In this document: in pieces, positions 1 through 6,954 of the stretch
Layout: every line of letters begins with the position of its first letter
Numbering within the stretch: position 1 is the first letter of the stretch
Origin: Chitinophaga pinensis DSM 2588
GTDB taxonomy: Bacteria > Bacteroidota > Bacteroidia > Chitinophagales > Chitinophagaceae
Direction: 5' to 3'
DNA: 64,000 bases
Assembly: GCF_000024005.1 (NCBI RefSeq)
Contig: NC_013132.1
Coordinates: 2,970,001-3,034,000, forward strand
Position numbers and translations under genes: made by a program
Notes under the pieces: generated by a model
What the model saw: the letters and a program-made list of their open reading frames with translations, nothing else
Told to the model about the DNA's origin: nothing
Databases searched by the model: none

Positions 1-180
1 GGTGAGGGTAATACCGAAAAACGGAGAACGATCTTCCTCATGGGTAGTATCTGTACCACCGCCGTTACCCGGCTGGTCAGGGTTATTGTCTTTTTTACAG
101 GAATTGGATAAAGTCAGCACGGCTCCGATGCAGGCAAACAAGACAGCGTACCTTAACATAAAGTAAAATTTGGGTTTCAT
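1..180 (-). CDS. Putative lipoprotein, N-terminal part only
   Basis: Reading the minus strand from ATG at 180 gives 60 open codons that run off the left edge. The start MKPKFYFMLRYAVLFACIG is a basic then hydrophobic signal sequence. It is followed by a lipobox-like SNSC (cysteine near residue 27) and a Lys/Asp/Gly/Thr-rich linker (KKDNNPDQPGNGGG). This is the usual layout of a Bacteroidota surface or periplasmic lipoprotein. The functional domain lies outside the window, so no role can be given. Confidence 0.6.
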   Translation of the reverse strand, partial: MKPKFYFMLRYAVLFACIGAVLTLSNSCKKDNNPDQPGNGGGTDTTHEEDRSPFFGITLT

Positions 181-476
181 GTGTGTAACCGGTCGTTTAA
201 AACGTTATAAAAATGGGTGTAGTTTATCAGTAGATGTCGACATAGACAGGCAGCCCCGGTCACCAGGAGCAGGTATAATGATAAATATGATGACGGGAAA
301 GTGGGTATGAGGCAATCGCTGACAGCTATAATAAACGCATGAAAACACATATTCGTATAATTGGCGGACTTGTTTTAAGAAATAGCTATTTTAGGAGTGG
401 TGACAGATTTTTTTCAGATTTGGCCCCGATATTTGTTCATACTGGTCCGGAAACTTCAATTTATTTATGATGTGAT

Positions 477-1079
477 ATGGATTTGATACTAACAGCACAG
501 ATAACGGAGAAATATGTAGTTGATCTTTATGAACGGCTGACGCCTTCCTCCCTGCTATACCATAATTTATCCCATACGCAGAAGGTGGTAGCGCACGCAA
601 CAGAGATCGCCACTTATTACCAGCTGGACGAACAGACTTTATTTATCATAAAAGCAGCCGCATGGTTTCATGATACCGGTCACCTGGTAGCGGAAATGGC
701 CGTACATGAGGCAGCCAGCGTCAACCTGATGCGCACCTTTATGGAAACGCAGCAGATCAGTGATACACTCATAGACGAGATCTCCCGTTGCATCATGGTA
801 ACGCGCTTCCCTTCTCATCCGCAAACACTTCCCGAGTCAATTATTTGTGATGCAGATACTTATCACTTCGGAACGTCCGAATTTAAAATAACGGACGACC
901 TGGTGAGAGAAGAATTTCAACTAAGACTATGCAGGCAATTTCCTGACTGGTACGAAGGAGCTTTGGGGTTATTGAAGTCCCATCATTTCTTTACTACCTA
1001 CTGTCAAAAAAAATTAGATAGTGGAAAATTTAATAATATTTTATATATTGAAAAAAAATTAGAAAACAGATCTGTCTGA
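477..1079 (+). CDS. HD-domain metal-dependent phosphohydrolase-like protein
   Basis: A 200-residue protein with an HD-superfamily signature: YHNLSHTQKVV places the first metal-ligand His near residue 33, WFHDTGH gives the His-Asp pair at residues 65-66, and CDADTYHF supplies a later Asp. Families with this fold hydrolyse phosphomonoesters, phosphodiesters or nucleotides; the substrate cannot be read from the sequence. There is no signal peptide, so it is probably cytoplasmic. The last 25 codons are AT-rich and Lys-rich. It stands alone, between a minus-strand lipoprotein gene and the PAP2 gene 134 bp downstream. Confidence 0.75.
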   Translation: MDLILTAQITEKYVVDLYERLTPSSLLYHNLSHTQKVVAHATEIATYYQLDEQTLFIIKAAAWFHDTGHLVAEMAVHEAASVNLMRTFMETQQISDTLIDEISRCIMVTRFPSHPQTLPESIICDADTYHFGTSEFKITDDLVREEFQLRLCRQFPDWYEGALGLLKSHHFFTTYCQKKLDSGKFNNILYIEKKLENRSV

Positions 1080-1213
1080 AGACCGTTTCTTTGGATTGTC
1101 TACAGAATTGTCTTTTAATTTTACCTATGACTAATCAGCATGTTATGAACGTGTCCTATACCAGCCACTGATAACATCCACAAAAAATTTACGCACCTAC
1201 AACTGTTAAGATT

Positions 1214-2011
1214 ATGCTTAAAAAAGTGTTCAGCTTTTTGCTGCCTGCTATTGTCTTTTGTGCTCAGTACTCAACCGCACAGCAATCTTCACTGACAACA
1301 TTAGAGCTATCCGAAACTGATTCCGTGTATGGTTACGTGCAACCACCTTCCAAACATCTTGATGGTCGTTTAATTGCTATTCCGGTTACTTTTATTGCTT
1401 ACGGCGCTGCTTCTCTGAAACTGGGTGATCTGAAGAAGCTGAATACGCATATGAATAATGAGATCTTCCTGGAAAGCCGCCACAAACCCTTACATTTTGA
1501 TAATTATCTGCAATACGGACCTGCGGTGATGGTATATGGCCTGAACCTGGTGGGGATAAAGGGAAAGAATAATTTTATCGATCGTACGATGATCTATGGT
1601 ATCTCCAATGCCATCCTGGGAGCTACCGTAATGACGACAAAACACTTCACCCATGAGTGGAGACCTGATGGCTCCAATCAGATGTCATTTCCTTCCGGAC
1701 ATACCGCTACTGCTTTTGCCGCAGCAGAATTCATGAGAAGAGAATACCAGGACAAATCCGTATGGTACGGTGTTGCCGGTTATGCGATGGCAGTTACAAC
1801 GGGTTATATGCGTATGTACAATAACAGGCACTGGTTTGGAGATGTAGTGGCAGGTGCTGGTGTAGGTATTCTGTCAACAGATCTGGCTTATTTTCTCTAT
1901 CCTAAGATGAAACGGATCTTTACCGGTACAAAAGATAACGGGGCTACCGTTGTTACGCCGACTTACCACGATGGCGCTGTGGGATTATCCTTGGTGCATA
2001 TGTTCAAATAA
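1214..2011 (+). CDS. PAP2-family phosphatase, exported
   Basis: A 265-residue protein with an N-terminal signal peptide (MLKKVFSFLLPAIVFC, cleavage near STAQQ). The three PAP2/type 2 phosphatidic acid phosphatase motifs are in order: KHFTHEWRP (KX6RP) near residue 140, PSGHTAT near residue 158, and NNRHWFGDVVAG (RX5HX3D type) near 205. The His residues of the second and third motifs are the expected nucleophile and acid/base. Family members remove phosphate from lipids such as phosphatidate or undecaprenyl diphosphate, or from soluble acid phosphatase substrates. With an export signal, action in the periplasm or envelope is likely. The exact substrate is unknown. Confidence 0.85.
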   Translation: MLKKVFSFLLPAIVFCAQYSTAQQSSLTTLELSETDSVYGYVQPPSKHLDGRLIAIPVTFIAYGAASLKLGDLKKLNTHMNNEIFLESRHKPLHFDNYLQYGPAVMVYGLNLVGIKGKNNFIDRTMIYGISNAILGATVMTTKHFTHEWRPDGSNQMSFPSGHTATAFAAAEFMRREYQDKSVWYGVAGYAMAVTTGYMRMYNNRHWFGDVVAGAGVGILSTDLAYFLYPKMKRIFTGTKDNGATVVTPTYHDGAVGLSLVHMFK

Positions 2012-2032
2012 ATATTTATATACTGTTACCGG

Positions 2033-2052
2033 TATCCCCACATTCGGGGATA
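2033..2052. repeat. TATCCCC-N6-GGGGATA hairpin, copy 1
   Basis: Perfect 7-bp inverted repeat TATCCCC/GGGGATA around a 6-nt loop, 22 bp after the PAP2 stop. The same arms and spacing recur at 2871-2890. No T-tract follows directly, so it is not a clear intrinsic terminator. Confidence 0.55.
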
Positions 2053-2175
2053 TGCTACCCGCTTCTTTCTACAGACCTTCGTCCCGTCAATACGGATGAT
2101 GTCTAAATCTAAATCGAAATTATCGGGCTTGTGTAAAACACCTGAACAGTATGCGCATCCTATTGTATAAAAAAA

Positions 2176-2198
2176 GGGAATTACATGATGTAATTCCC
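2176..2198. terminator. Bidirectional terminator between PAP2 and the lipoprotein gene
   Basis: Perfect 10-bp stem GGGAATTACA/TGTAATTCCC with a 3-nt loop. On the minus strand a run of seven T (A on plus, 2169-2175) follows. It lies 10 bp past the stop of the minus-strand lipoprotein gene. On the plus strand the tail is a weaker TTTATATTTTT. Confidence 0.8.
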
Positions 2199-2207
2199 TT
2201 TATATTT

Positions 2208-2735
2208 TTAGTTATTCACGACTGGCATCAGTCCCCTGAAGTTCCCCTGTATCACAGCTTCTGTGTAATCCAGCACATAACTTATACGATAGGTTTCAGA
2301 AGGGTCTTTTTCGATCTTTATACTGCCGGAGCGAAGCTCAGATAATTGCGTTCCGGTACCATTTACGATATTACCGTTGCTGAAATCAGCGTCCAGCCCT
2401 GTTGTTGCAATGCTGAAGTTTTTCTTTTTGTCAAATGAAGCAGACTCTCTCGGCATGTACATATAGGTCTGTCCATTGACAAATGTATCTATCTCCACCT
2501 GTATACCGGTTACTTTACCGGAGAAAGAAAGGTTATTCACATTCGCATTTGATATCAGCATTCTGCCGCCTTCTTCTGTACTCCACTGGATACGGAAGCC
2601 GTAGGGAGTTTCAATAGGATTGCCGCTGTTAAGGCTGAATGTGTTTTCCGGCACCTGGTCAGAGCCGTCTTTGTCTTTACTACATGCAGAAAATAATGCA
2701 ACAGCAATAGCGCAACAGAAGATTAATCTTTTCAT
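2208..2735 (-). CDS. Small lipoprotein of unknown function
   Basis: A 175-residue protein. The signal MKRLIFCCAIAVALFSACSKD ends in a clear lipobox (FSAC), followed by charged Asp/Lys residues as in exported Bacteroidota lipoproteins. The mature part is predicted to be rich in beta strands, with repeated T/V/I/Y alternation and no recognisable catalytic motif. It is a single gene with its own strong terminator. I do not recognise the family and give no function. Confidence 0.7.
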   Translation of the reverse strand: MKRLIFCCAIAVALFSACSKDKDGSDQVPENTFSLNSGNPIETPYGFRIQWSTEEGGRMLISNANVNNLSFSGKVTGIQVEIDTFVNGQTYMYMPRESASFDKKKNFSIATTGLDADFSNGNIVNGTGTQLSELRSGSIKIEKDPSETYRISYVLDYTEAVIQGNFRGLMPVVNN

Positions 2736-2870
2736 GGTTTTTTGTCTTGTCGTTTAAGAAGTTCAGGTTTAAAAAGTATGGTTACATTTCGAACGTACAG
2801 TAGTTCTCATTGTAGGCAGCATGGCTCACAAAACGGCAACAATAATGCCAGATATCAGAGGAGCCGGCCA

Positions 2871-2890
2871 TATCCCCGGGTTTGGGGATA
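2871..2890. repeat. TATCCCC-N6-GGGGATA hairpin, copy 2
   Basis: Second copy of the 7-bp arms TATCCCC/GGGGATA, here around GGGTTT. A flanking GCC/GGC extends the stem past a bulged A. It sits against the bioA stop (2894), so it may act as a 3' end structure for bioA although there is no good T-tract in that direction. Confidence 0.5.
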
Positions 2891-2893
2891 GGC

Positions 2894-4171
2894 TTATTTT
2901 ATCTGTGCTATCCATTCTTTCATGGTGTGCAATACTGTCAACAGCTGTTCATCACTGATGATATATGGAGGCATCAGGTAAAGTACATTGCCTATAGGAC
3001 GTAACCAGGCACCTTTCTTTTGCGCAAACTCCTTGAAACCTGCCAGACACTGTGCATCTTTCATCTCCAGCGCACCAATGGCGCCGATCGTGCGTTTATG
3101 TATAACAGCTGGTGCATTGATGCTGTCAAACTGTTCCCGGATAATGTCTTGTATATGGGCGATTTTCTCCAGGTAGTTTTCAGACTGTATGATATCGATG
3201 CTTTGCAGGGCGACTGCACAGGCAAGCGGATTGGCCATAAAAGTAGGACCATGCATAAGTGCCTTTTCATAGTTATCTCCCAGAAAACTATCAAAGACAG
3301 CAGTAGTGGCCAGTGTGGCGGCATGACCCATATAACCGGCAGTCAATGCTTTTCCCAGGATCATCAGATCTGGTGTGATACCTGCATGATCTGCTGCAAA
3401 CAATTTCCCTGTACGCCCAAAGCCAGTGGCTACTTCATCAAATACCAGCAACACATTGTATTTCGTACACAGTTCTCTGGCTAGTTTAAGATATAAAGGA
3501 GAATAAATATGAAAGCCACCTGCACATTGTACAAGAGGTTCAACAATGAAAGCGGCAATATTTCCATGCCCGCGTATCAACAAAGCTTCCAGCTGATCTG
3601 CCGCCTGTCGTACTGTAGCTGCATCTGCATCAAATCCACCCGTAGGAATATCAAGTATAAAACCCCGGTTCAATACATCTGCAAAAGCCCTGGTAAAGTC
3701 TGAATCATCACTGACTTCCATTGCCTTGAAAGTATCGCCATGATAACCGTTTCTCAACGAGATGATCTTACTTTTACCATTATATCCCAGGTTCCGCCAG
3801 TACTGAATACACATCTTCAATGCTACTTCCACACCAATGGAACCACTATCAGAAAAGAACACATGATTCAGTCCTTCAGGCGTAATACTAACCAGCTTTT
3901 CAGCGAGATCAAGGGCAGGATGATGTGTCATACCACCCAGCATGACATGGGCAAATTTATTGGCCTGCTGAAGGAGTGCGGTATTGAGTACGGGATGATT
4001 ATAACCATGAATGACTGCCCACCAGGAAGAAATTCCATCTATCAGTGAACGGCCGTCTTCCAGGTGCATGATCACGCCTTCTCCTGCTACCATTCTGGGC
4101 AATTCGCTGATCTGTCTCATCTGTGTATAAGGATACCAGAGGGCGTGTGTAGATTTCGGTGCTGACATCAT
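2894..4171 (-). CDS. bioA: Adenosylmethionine-8-amino-7-oxononanoate aminotransferase
   Basis: A 425-residue class III aminotransferase of the length expected for BioA. The N-terminal LWYPYTQM is the BioA hallmark; SWWAVIHGYNHP, GYHGDTFKAM, VFDEVATGFGRTG and ILGKALTAGYMG follow in order. The PLP-binding Lys of the last motif is near residue 274, as in E. coli BioA. It transfers the amino group of S-adenosylmethionine to KAPA to make DAPA in biotin synthesis, in the cytoplasm. The gene starts with two adjacent ATG codons (4169-4171 and 4166-4168). No other bio gene is present here. A perfect 24-bp inverted repeat lies just upstream of the start. Confidence 0.93.
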   Translation of the reverse strand: MMSAPKSTHALWYPYTQMRQISELPRMVAGEGVIMHLEDGRSLIDGISSWWAVIHGYNHPVLNTALLQQANKFAHVMLGGMTHHPALDLAEKLVSITPEGLNHVFFSDSGSIGVEVALKMCIQYWRNLGYNGKSKIISLRNGYHGDTFKAMEVSDDSDFTRAFADVLNRGFILDIPTGGFDADAATVRQAADQLEALLIRGHGNIAAFIVEPLVQCAGGFHIYSPLYLKLARELCTKYNVLLVFDEVATGFGRTGKLFAADHAGITPDLMILGKALTAGYMGHAATLATTAVFDSFLGDNYEKALMHGPTFMANPLACAVALQSIDIIQSENYLEKIAHIQDIIREQFDSINAPAVIHKRTIGAIGALEMKDAQCLAGFKEFAQKKGAWLRPIGNVLYLMPPYIISDEQLLTVLHTMKEWIAQIK

Positions 4172-4182
4172 TTTTAATTAAC

Positions 4183-4261
4183 AATTAGGAATTAGGAATT
4201 AAGAATGAAGGATGGCCGTAATTGGCATCAATTCCTAATTCTTAATTCCTAATTCCTAATT
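4183..4261. repeat. Heptamer-arm inverted repeat, copy 1
   Basis: The left arm 4183-4206 begins with tandem AATTAGG heptamers, and its perfect 24-nt reverse complement occupies 4238-4261. The centre is 31 nt. It lies between the VOC gene stop (4302, minus) and the bioA start (4171, minus). Three other intergenic copies of the same arms occur at 13859-14020, 18049-18203 and 33603-33813. Confidence 0.85.
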
Positions 4262-4301
4262 TTTTATGTGTATAATTTGCCGCAAATATAGAGCATCAGC
4301 A

Positions 4302-4685
4302 CTAACTTTCTTCGGGTTGAAGCACCGATAAGATATTCCCTGCCGGGTCTTCAAACCAGGCTATCAAGGGCCAGCCCTGCCGGCAGATACCCTTTTCATC
4401 TGTCTTGATGGGCTCTCCATATTGGAGGAAACGGATGCCTCTTGCCGTCAGGCCGTCTACCGCTTCATCTATATCCTTCACCGGGAAATTGAGGATCGTA
4501 AAGCTGGCCGCAGAGTGATTCGGCTTCTCATAGACGATGATATGTCCGCCGCCATTGATGTTCAGCTGCAACATCCCCTCCATGAGGTCTTCTACATCGA
4601 GGCCGAGTGTATCTGCATAAAAACTCCTTGCTTTCGCGATATCATTGACGGAAAATCCGCTGAATGCTTTCGTATGCCTGAACAT
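4302..4685 (-). CDS. VOC-fold (glyoxalase/bleomycin-resistance-like) protein
   Basis: About 127 residues from the ATG at 4685, which gives the usual family start MFRHTKAFSGFSVNDI. An upstream in-frame ATG at 4721 would add 12 residues without family character. The pattern is that of a single vicinal-oxygen-chelate module: strand-helix KAFSGFSVNDIAKARSFYADTLGLDV, a central GGGHIIVYEKPNH strand, and the C-terminal AWFEDPAGNILSVLQ with the Glu/Asp-Pro-Gly-Asn motif. Such proteins bind a metal and act as isomerases, dioxygenases or antibiotic-binding proteins; the specific reaction cannot be told. It is cytoplasmic. Confidence 0.8.
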   Translation of the reverse strand: MFRHTKAFSGFSVNDIAKARSFYADTLGLDVEDLMEGMLQLNINGGGHIIVYEKPNHSAASFTILNFPVKDIDEAVDGLTARGIRFLQYGEPIKTDEKGICRQGWPLIAWFEDPAGNILSVLQPEES

Positions 4686-4791
4686 AATGTGAGGTTTTTG
4701 GTGATACTGAAACGGCATCAATAAGCGGGCCGGATCGGCTCCTGTTTAATATGAACAAATTGTAATTATCTTATAAGTGTGTGAAAAATTG

Positions 4792-4799
4792 TATATTTG
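4792..4799 (+). promoter_or_regulatory. Bacteroidota-type -7 box for the RNA ligase gene
   Basis: TATATTTG matches the TAnnTTTG consensus. No well-spaced -33 TTG is visible. The predicted leader of about 80 nt begins with a 7-bp hairpin TATCTAT/ATAGATA (4807-4813 with 4824-4830). Confidence 0.45.
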
Positions 4800-4811
4800 C
4801 GTCCCTTATCT

Positions 4812-4901
4812 ATGAACCTGGCTATAGATAACACCAAACAACATTTTGTAACCCTAAAAGACTTCACAAATTCAGAAGTACAACAATGGAAAGGAAATTA
4901 G
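4812..4901 (+). CDS. Possible 29-codon upstream ORF overlapping the RNA ligase start
   Basis: An ATG at 4812 opens 29 codons (MNLAIDNTKQHF...QQWKGN) that end at TAG 4899-4901, overlapping the first five codons of the ligase gene in another frame. Its start codon lies inside the leader hairpin. It may be a regulatory leader peptide or chance; only position and overlap support it. Confidence 0.25.
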   Translation: MNLAIDNTKQHFVTLKDFTNSEVQQWKGN

Positions 4902-5893
4902 TGTCCCCGGTTGTCATTGACGACGTACAACCAATTGAGGGTGCGGACCTTATTGAAGTAGCCACCGTTAAGGGGTGGAAACTCGTTATTAAAAAAGGAG
5001 AATTCGTAACAGGCGATCACGCCGTCTATTGCGAAATTGATTCTTTCCTGCCGGTAAAGGAGGAATTCGAATTCCTGAGAAAAAGCTCATTCCGTAGAAT
5101 GGGAGAGCAGGAGGGCTTCAGGCTCAAAACAATGAGGATGAGAGGACAGATCTCTCAGGGGCTCTTATTGCCTATCAGACTGCTGGATGGCTACACTTAC
5201 CAGTTAGGTGAGGATGTATCCGCACACCTGGGCGTGGTGAAATACGAACCTCCTATGCCTGCTGCATTAGGTGGTATCGCCAAAGGAAACTTCCCTTCCT
5301 TTATCCCTAAAACGGATGAAGAAAGAATCCAGAACCTCAGCAAAGAGTTTGAATCATACAAACAACATACATTTTATGTAACGGAAAAACTGGACGGTTC
5401 TTCTGTGACATACTACATGAACGAAGGTTTGTTTGGCGTATGTTCCCGTAACCTGGACCTTGAAGCATCTGAAGATAACAGTTTCTGGAAGGTGGCTGAA
5501 AAGGAGAATATTGCTGCTAAACTGGCTGCCCTTGGTAAGAATATCGCAATACAGGGTGAGCTGATCGGTGAAGGTATACAGGGCAATGCATACGGTTTCC
5601 GCGGACAAACAGCACGGTTTTTCAATGCGTTTGATATTGATGCTTACAGGTACCTCGGACTGGAAGAATTCACTGCGCTGATAGCATCGCTTGACTTGCA
5701 GACAGTACCTATCCTGGACCTGAATTATACCTTACCTGCTACATTGGATGAAATGCTGACCATCGCAGATGGCGCTTCCGTATTGAGTCCGCAGGGTAAG
5801 TCTGTAGAAAGGGAAGGACTGGTAATCAGATCCACCGACAGAAAGATTTCATTCAAGGTGATTTCAAATAAATTCCTTTTGAACGAAAGATAA
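4886..5893 (+). CDS. RNA ligase, Rnl5 (Deinococcus DraRnl) type
   Basis: A 335-residue protein, close in length to Deinococcus radiodurans DraRnl. The N-terminal half (residues 1-120) resembles its OB-fold module, with SPVVIDDVQPIEGADLIEVA and GWKLVIKKGEFV. The adenylyltransferase half contains motif I TEKLDGSSVTYY (nucleophile Lys near residue 168), IQGELIGEGIQGN (motifs III/IIIa), EGLVIRS (motif IV) and SFKVISNKFLL (motif V). The family seals 3'-OH/5'-phosphate ends through an enzyme-AMP intermediate and is thought to repair nicked or broken RNA. It has its own promoter box and terminator, and no recognisable repair partner (kinase/phosphatase, RtcB) lies beside it. Confidence 0.85.
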   Translation: MERKLVSPVVIDDVQPIEGADLIEVATVKGWKLVIKKGEFVTGDHAVYCEIDSFLPVKEEFEFLRKSSFRRMGEQEGFRLKTMRMRGQISQGLLLPIRLLDGYTYQLGEDVSAHLGVVKYEPPMPAALGGIAKGNFPSFIPKTDEERIQNLSKEFESYKQHTFYVTEKLDGSSVTYYMNEGLFGVCSRNLDLEASEDNSFWKVAEKENIAAKLAALGKNIAIQGELIGEGIQGNAYGFRGQTARFFNAFDIDAYRYLGLEEFTALIASLDLQTVPILDLNYTLPATLDEMLTIADGASVLSPQGKSVEREGLVIRSTDRKISFKVISNKFLLNER

Positions 5894-5897
5894 AAAC

Positions 5898-5926
5898 AAA
5901 TGCGTCCGTTATCAGCGGACGCATTT
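5898..5926 (+). terminator. Terminator after the RNA ligase gene
   Basis: Perfect 11-bp stem AAATGCGTCCG/CGGACGCATTT with a 7-nt loop, starting 4 bp after the stop. The following sequence CTTATGTTG is only moderately T-rich. Confidence 0.75.
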
Positions 5927-5950
5927 CTTATGTTGATTGAAAGCTTATAC

Positions 5951-6030
5951 TATAGTCAGACTATACTCATATTACGTTAGTCTTTCGTTAAAAAGGCAGC
6001 ATTGAACGAATGGTATATATAGTCAGACCA
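5951..6030. repeat. TATAGTC-ended inverted-repeat element, copy A
   Basis: An 80-bp element between two convergent genes. It begins with the pseudo-palindrome TATAGTCAGACTATA (5951-5965) and ends with TATAGTCAGACCA (6018-6030). The core holds CGTTAGTCTTTCGTTAAAAA and GGCAGCA. A clearly related element lies in reverse orientation at 44400-44481. Confidence 0.8.
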
Positions 6031-6038
6031 GTATCGGG

Positions 6039-6788
6039 TCACCTCCTGCTTTCCACCGTATAGATAAAACTATCTGATTTATAATAGCCCATATTCAGTT
6101 CGATAGGATGCTCGTCCTGATCATAGACAAATCGTTTCCTGAACAATATCGGACTACCCGCATCAATTTCCAGTTTAGCCCCTATAAAATTGTCAGCTGC
6201 TTTGGCACTGATCTCTTCTTTTGACAGGGTGGCAGTCACCTTATAATCCTGCTCCAATATCTCATACAACGGACGTTTAAAATCCTCTTCGCCACTCAGT
6301 CCGATAGACGGATGAAAATAAGATACAAAGTATACAAACGGCCCTTCGGGCCGGCCGCGTAATCTTTCCAGCTTCAGTACCTTCTGTTCCGGTTTGATAT
6401 CGAAAAAGTGCACCAGTTCTTCCTGTGGTTTTACCCAGCTGATATGCAGTTCAAAATTGCGGATAGGAATACCCCTTGCCGCCATCTCCTGGGAGAAGCT
6501 TTTCCAGTTCATAGACTTCGAACTGACCGTTTTCTCCGACACCTTCGTTCCGATCCCTTTCTTACGTACCAGTAATCCTTCATAAACCAGTTTATTCAAC
6601 GCCTGGCGCAGGGTAGTACGGGAGATCTGCAACTCTTTCGATAACTCTACTTCGTTCGGCAGAAACTTCCCGTTACGGAATTGCGGGTCTTCAATCATTT
6701 TCCTCAATAATTCCTCCGCCTGAATATGCAGGGGCACACTGCTGTTATGGTCAATAGAAAGATGCATCATACGGGTCGAAAATATCAA
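6039..6788 (-). CDS. GntR-family regulator (HutC/UTRA type) of the mannoside operon
   Basis: A 249-residue protein. The N-terminal winged helix-turn-helix (residues 12-80) has the GntR pattern: PLHIQAEELLRKMI, GKFLPNEVELSKELQISRTTLRQALNKLV and GLLVRKKGIGTKV. The C-terminal UTRA ligand domain (about residues 95-245) includes LERLRG and the closing PIELNMGYYKSDSFIY. UTRA domains bind sugar phosphates or similar small effectors. It is divergent from the mannoside operon, and two TATGT-N4-ACATA sites lie in the 166-bp gap, so it is probably its repressor. The start may be 6770 (MMHLS) instead: TACTTTTG, a plausible -7 box on the minus strand, overlaps the first codon of the longer form (6786-6793). 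Confidence 0.88.
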   Translation of the reverse strand: MIFSTRMMHLSIDHNSSVPLHIQAEELLRKMIEDPQFRNGKFLPNEVELSKELQISRTTLRQALNKLVYEGLLVRKKGIGTKVSEKTVSSKSMNWKSFSQEMAARGIPIRNFELHISWVKPQEELVHFFDIKPEQKVLKLERLRGRPEGPFVYFVSYFHPSIGLSGEEDFKRPLYEILEQDYKVTATLSKEEISAKAADNFIGAKLEIDAGSPILFRKRFVYDQDEHPIELNMGYYKSDSFIYTVESRR

Positions 6789-6821
6789 AAGTAAAAGACT
6801 AAGTCTAAAAAAGCGGTAAAA

Positions 6822-6829
6822 TAAATTTG
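6822..6829 (+). promoter_or_regulatory. Probable -7 box of the mannoside operon
   Basis: TAAATTTG fits TAnnTTTG on the plus strand, 126 bp before the GH38 start codon. The first putative operator begins 21 bp downstream, where a bound repressor would block transcription. No convincing -33 element is visible. Confidence 0.4.
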
Positions 6830-6850
6830 CTTTCTATGAACAATGTTTTA

Positions 6851-6864
6851 TATGTTTGTACATA
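6851..6864. promoter_or_regulatory. Putative GntR operator 1 (TATGT-N4-ACATA)
   Basis: TATGTTTGTACATA: 5-bp inverted arms with a 4-nt spacer, the same arms and spacing as at 6939-6952. Assignment to the divergent GntR protein is by position. Confidence 0.5.
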
Positions 6865-6938
6865 TATGAATCCTGTAAGTCGCTTATTTACAGTATTAAT
6901 TCCTCAGCCGAACATCTAATACTATAATATCAATTGTA

Positions 6939-6952
6939 TATGTATATACATA
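6939..6952. promoter_or_regulatory. Putative GntR operator 2 (TATGT-N4-ACATA)
   Basis: TATGTATATACATA is a perfect 14-bp palindrome (16 bp with flanking A/T), ending 2 bp before the GH38 start codon at 6955. A repressor here would also cover the ribosome-binding region. Confidence 0.55.
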
Positions 6953-6954
6953 TT

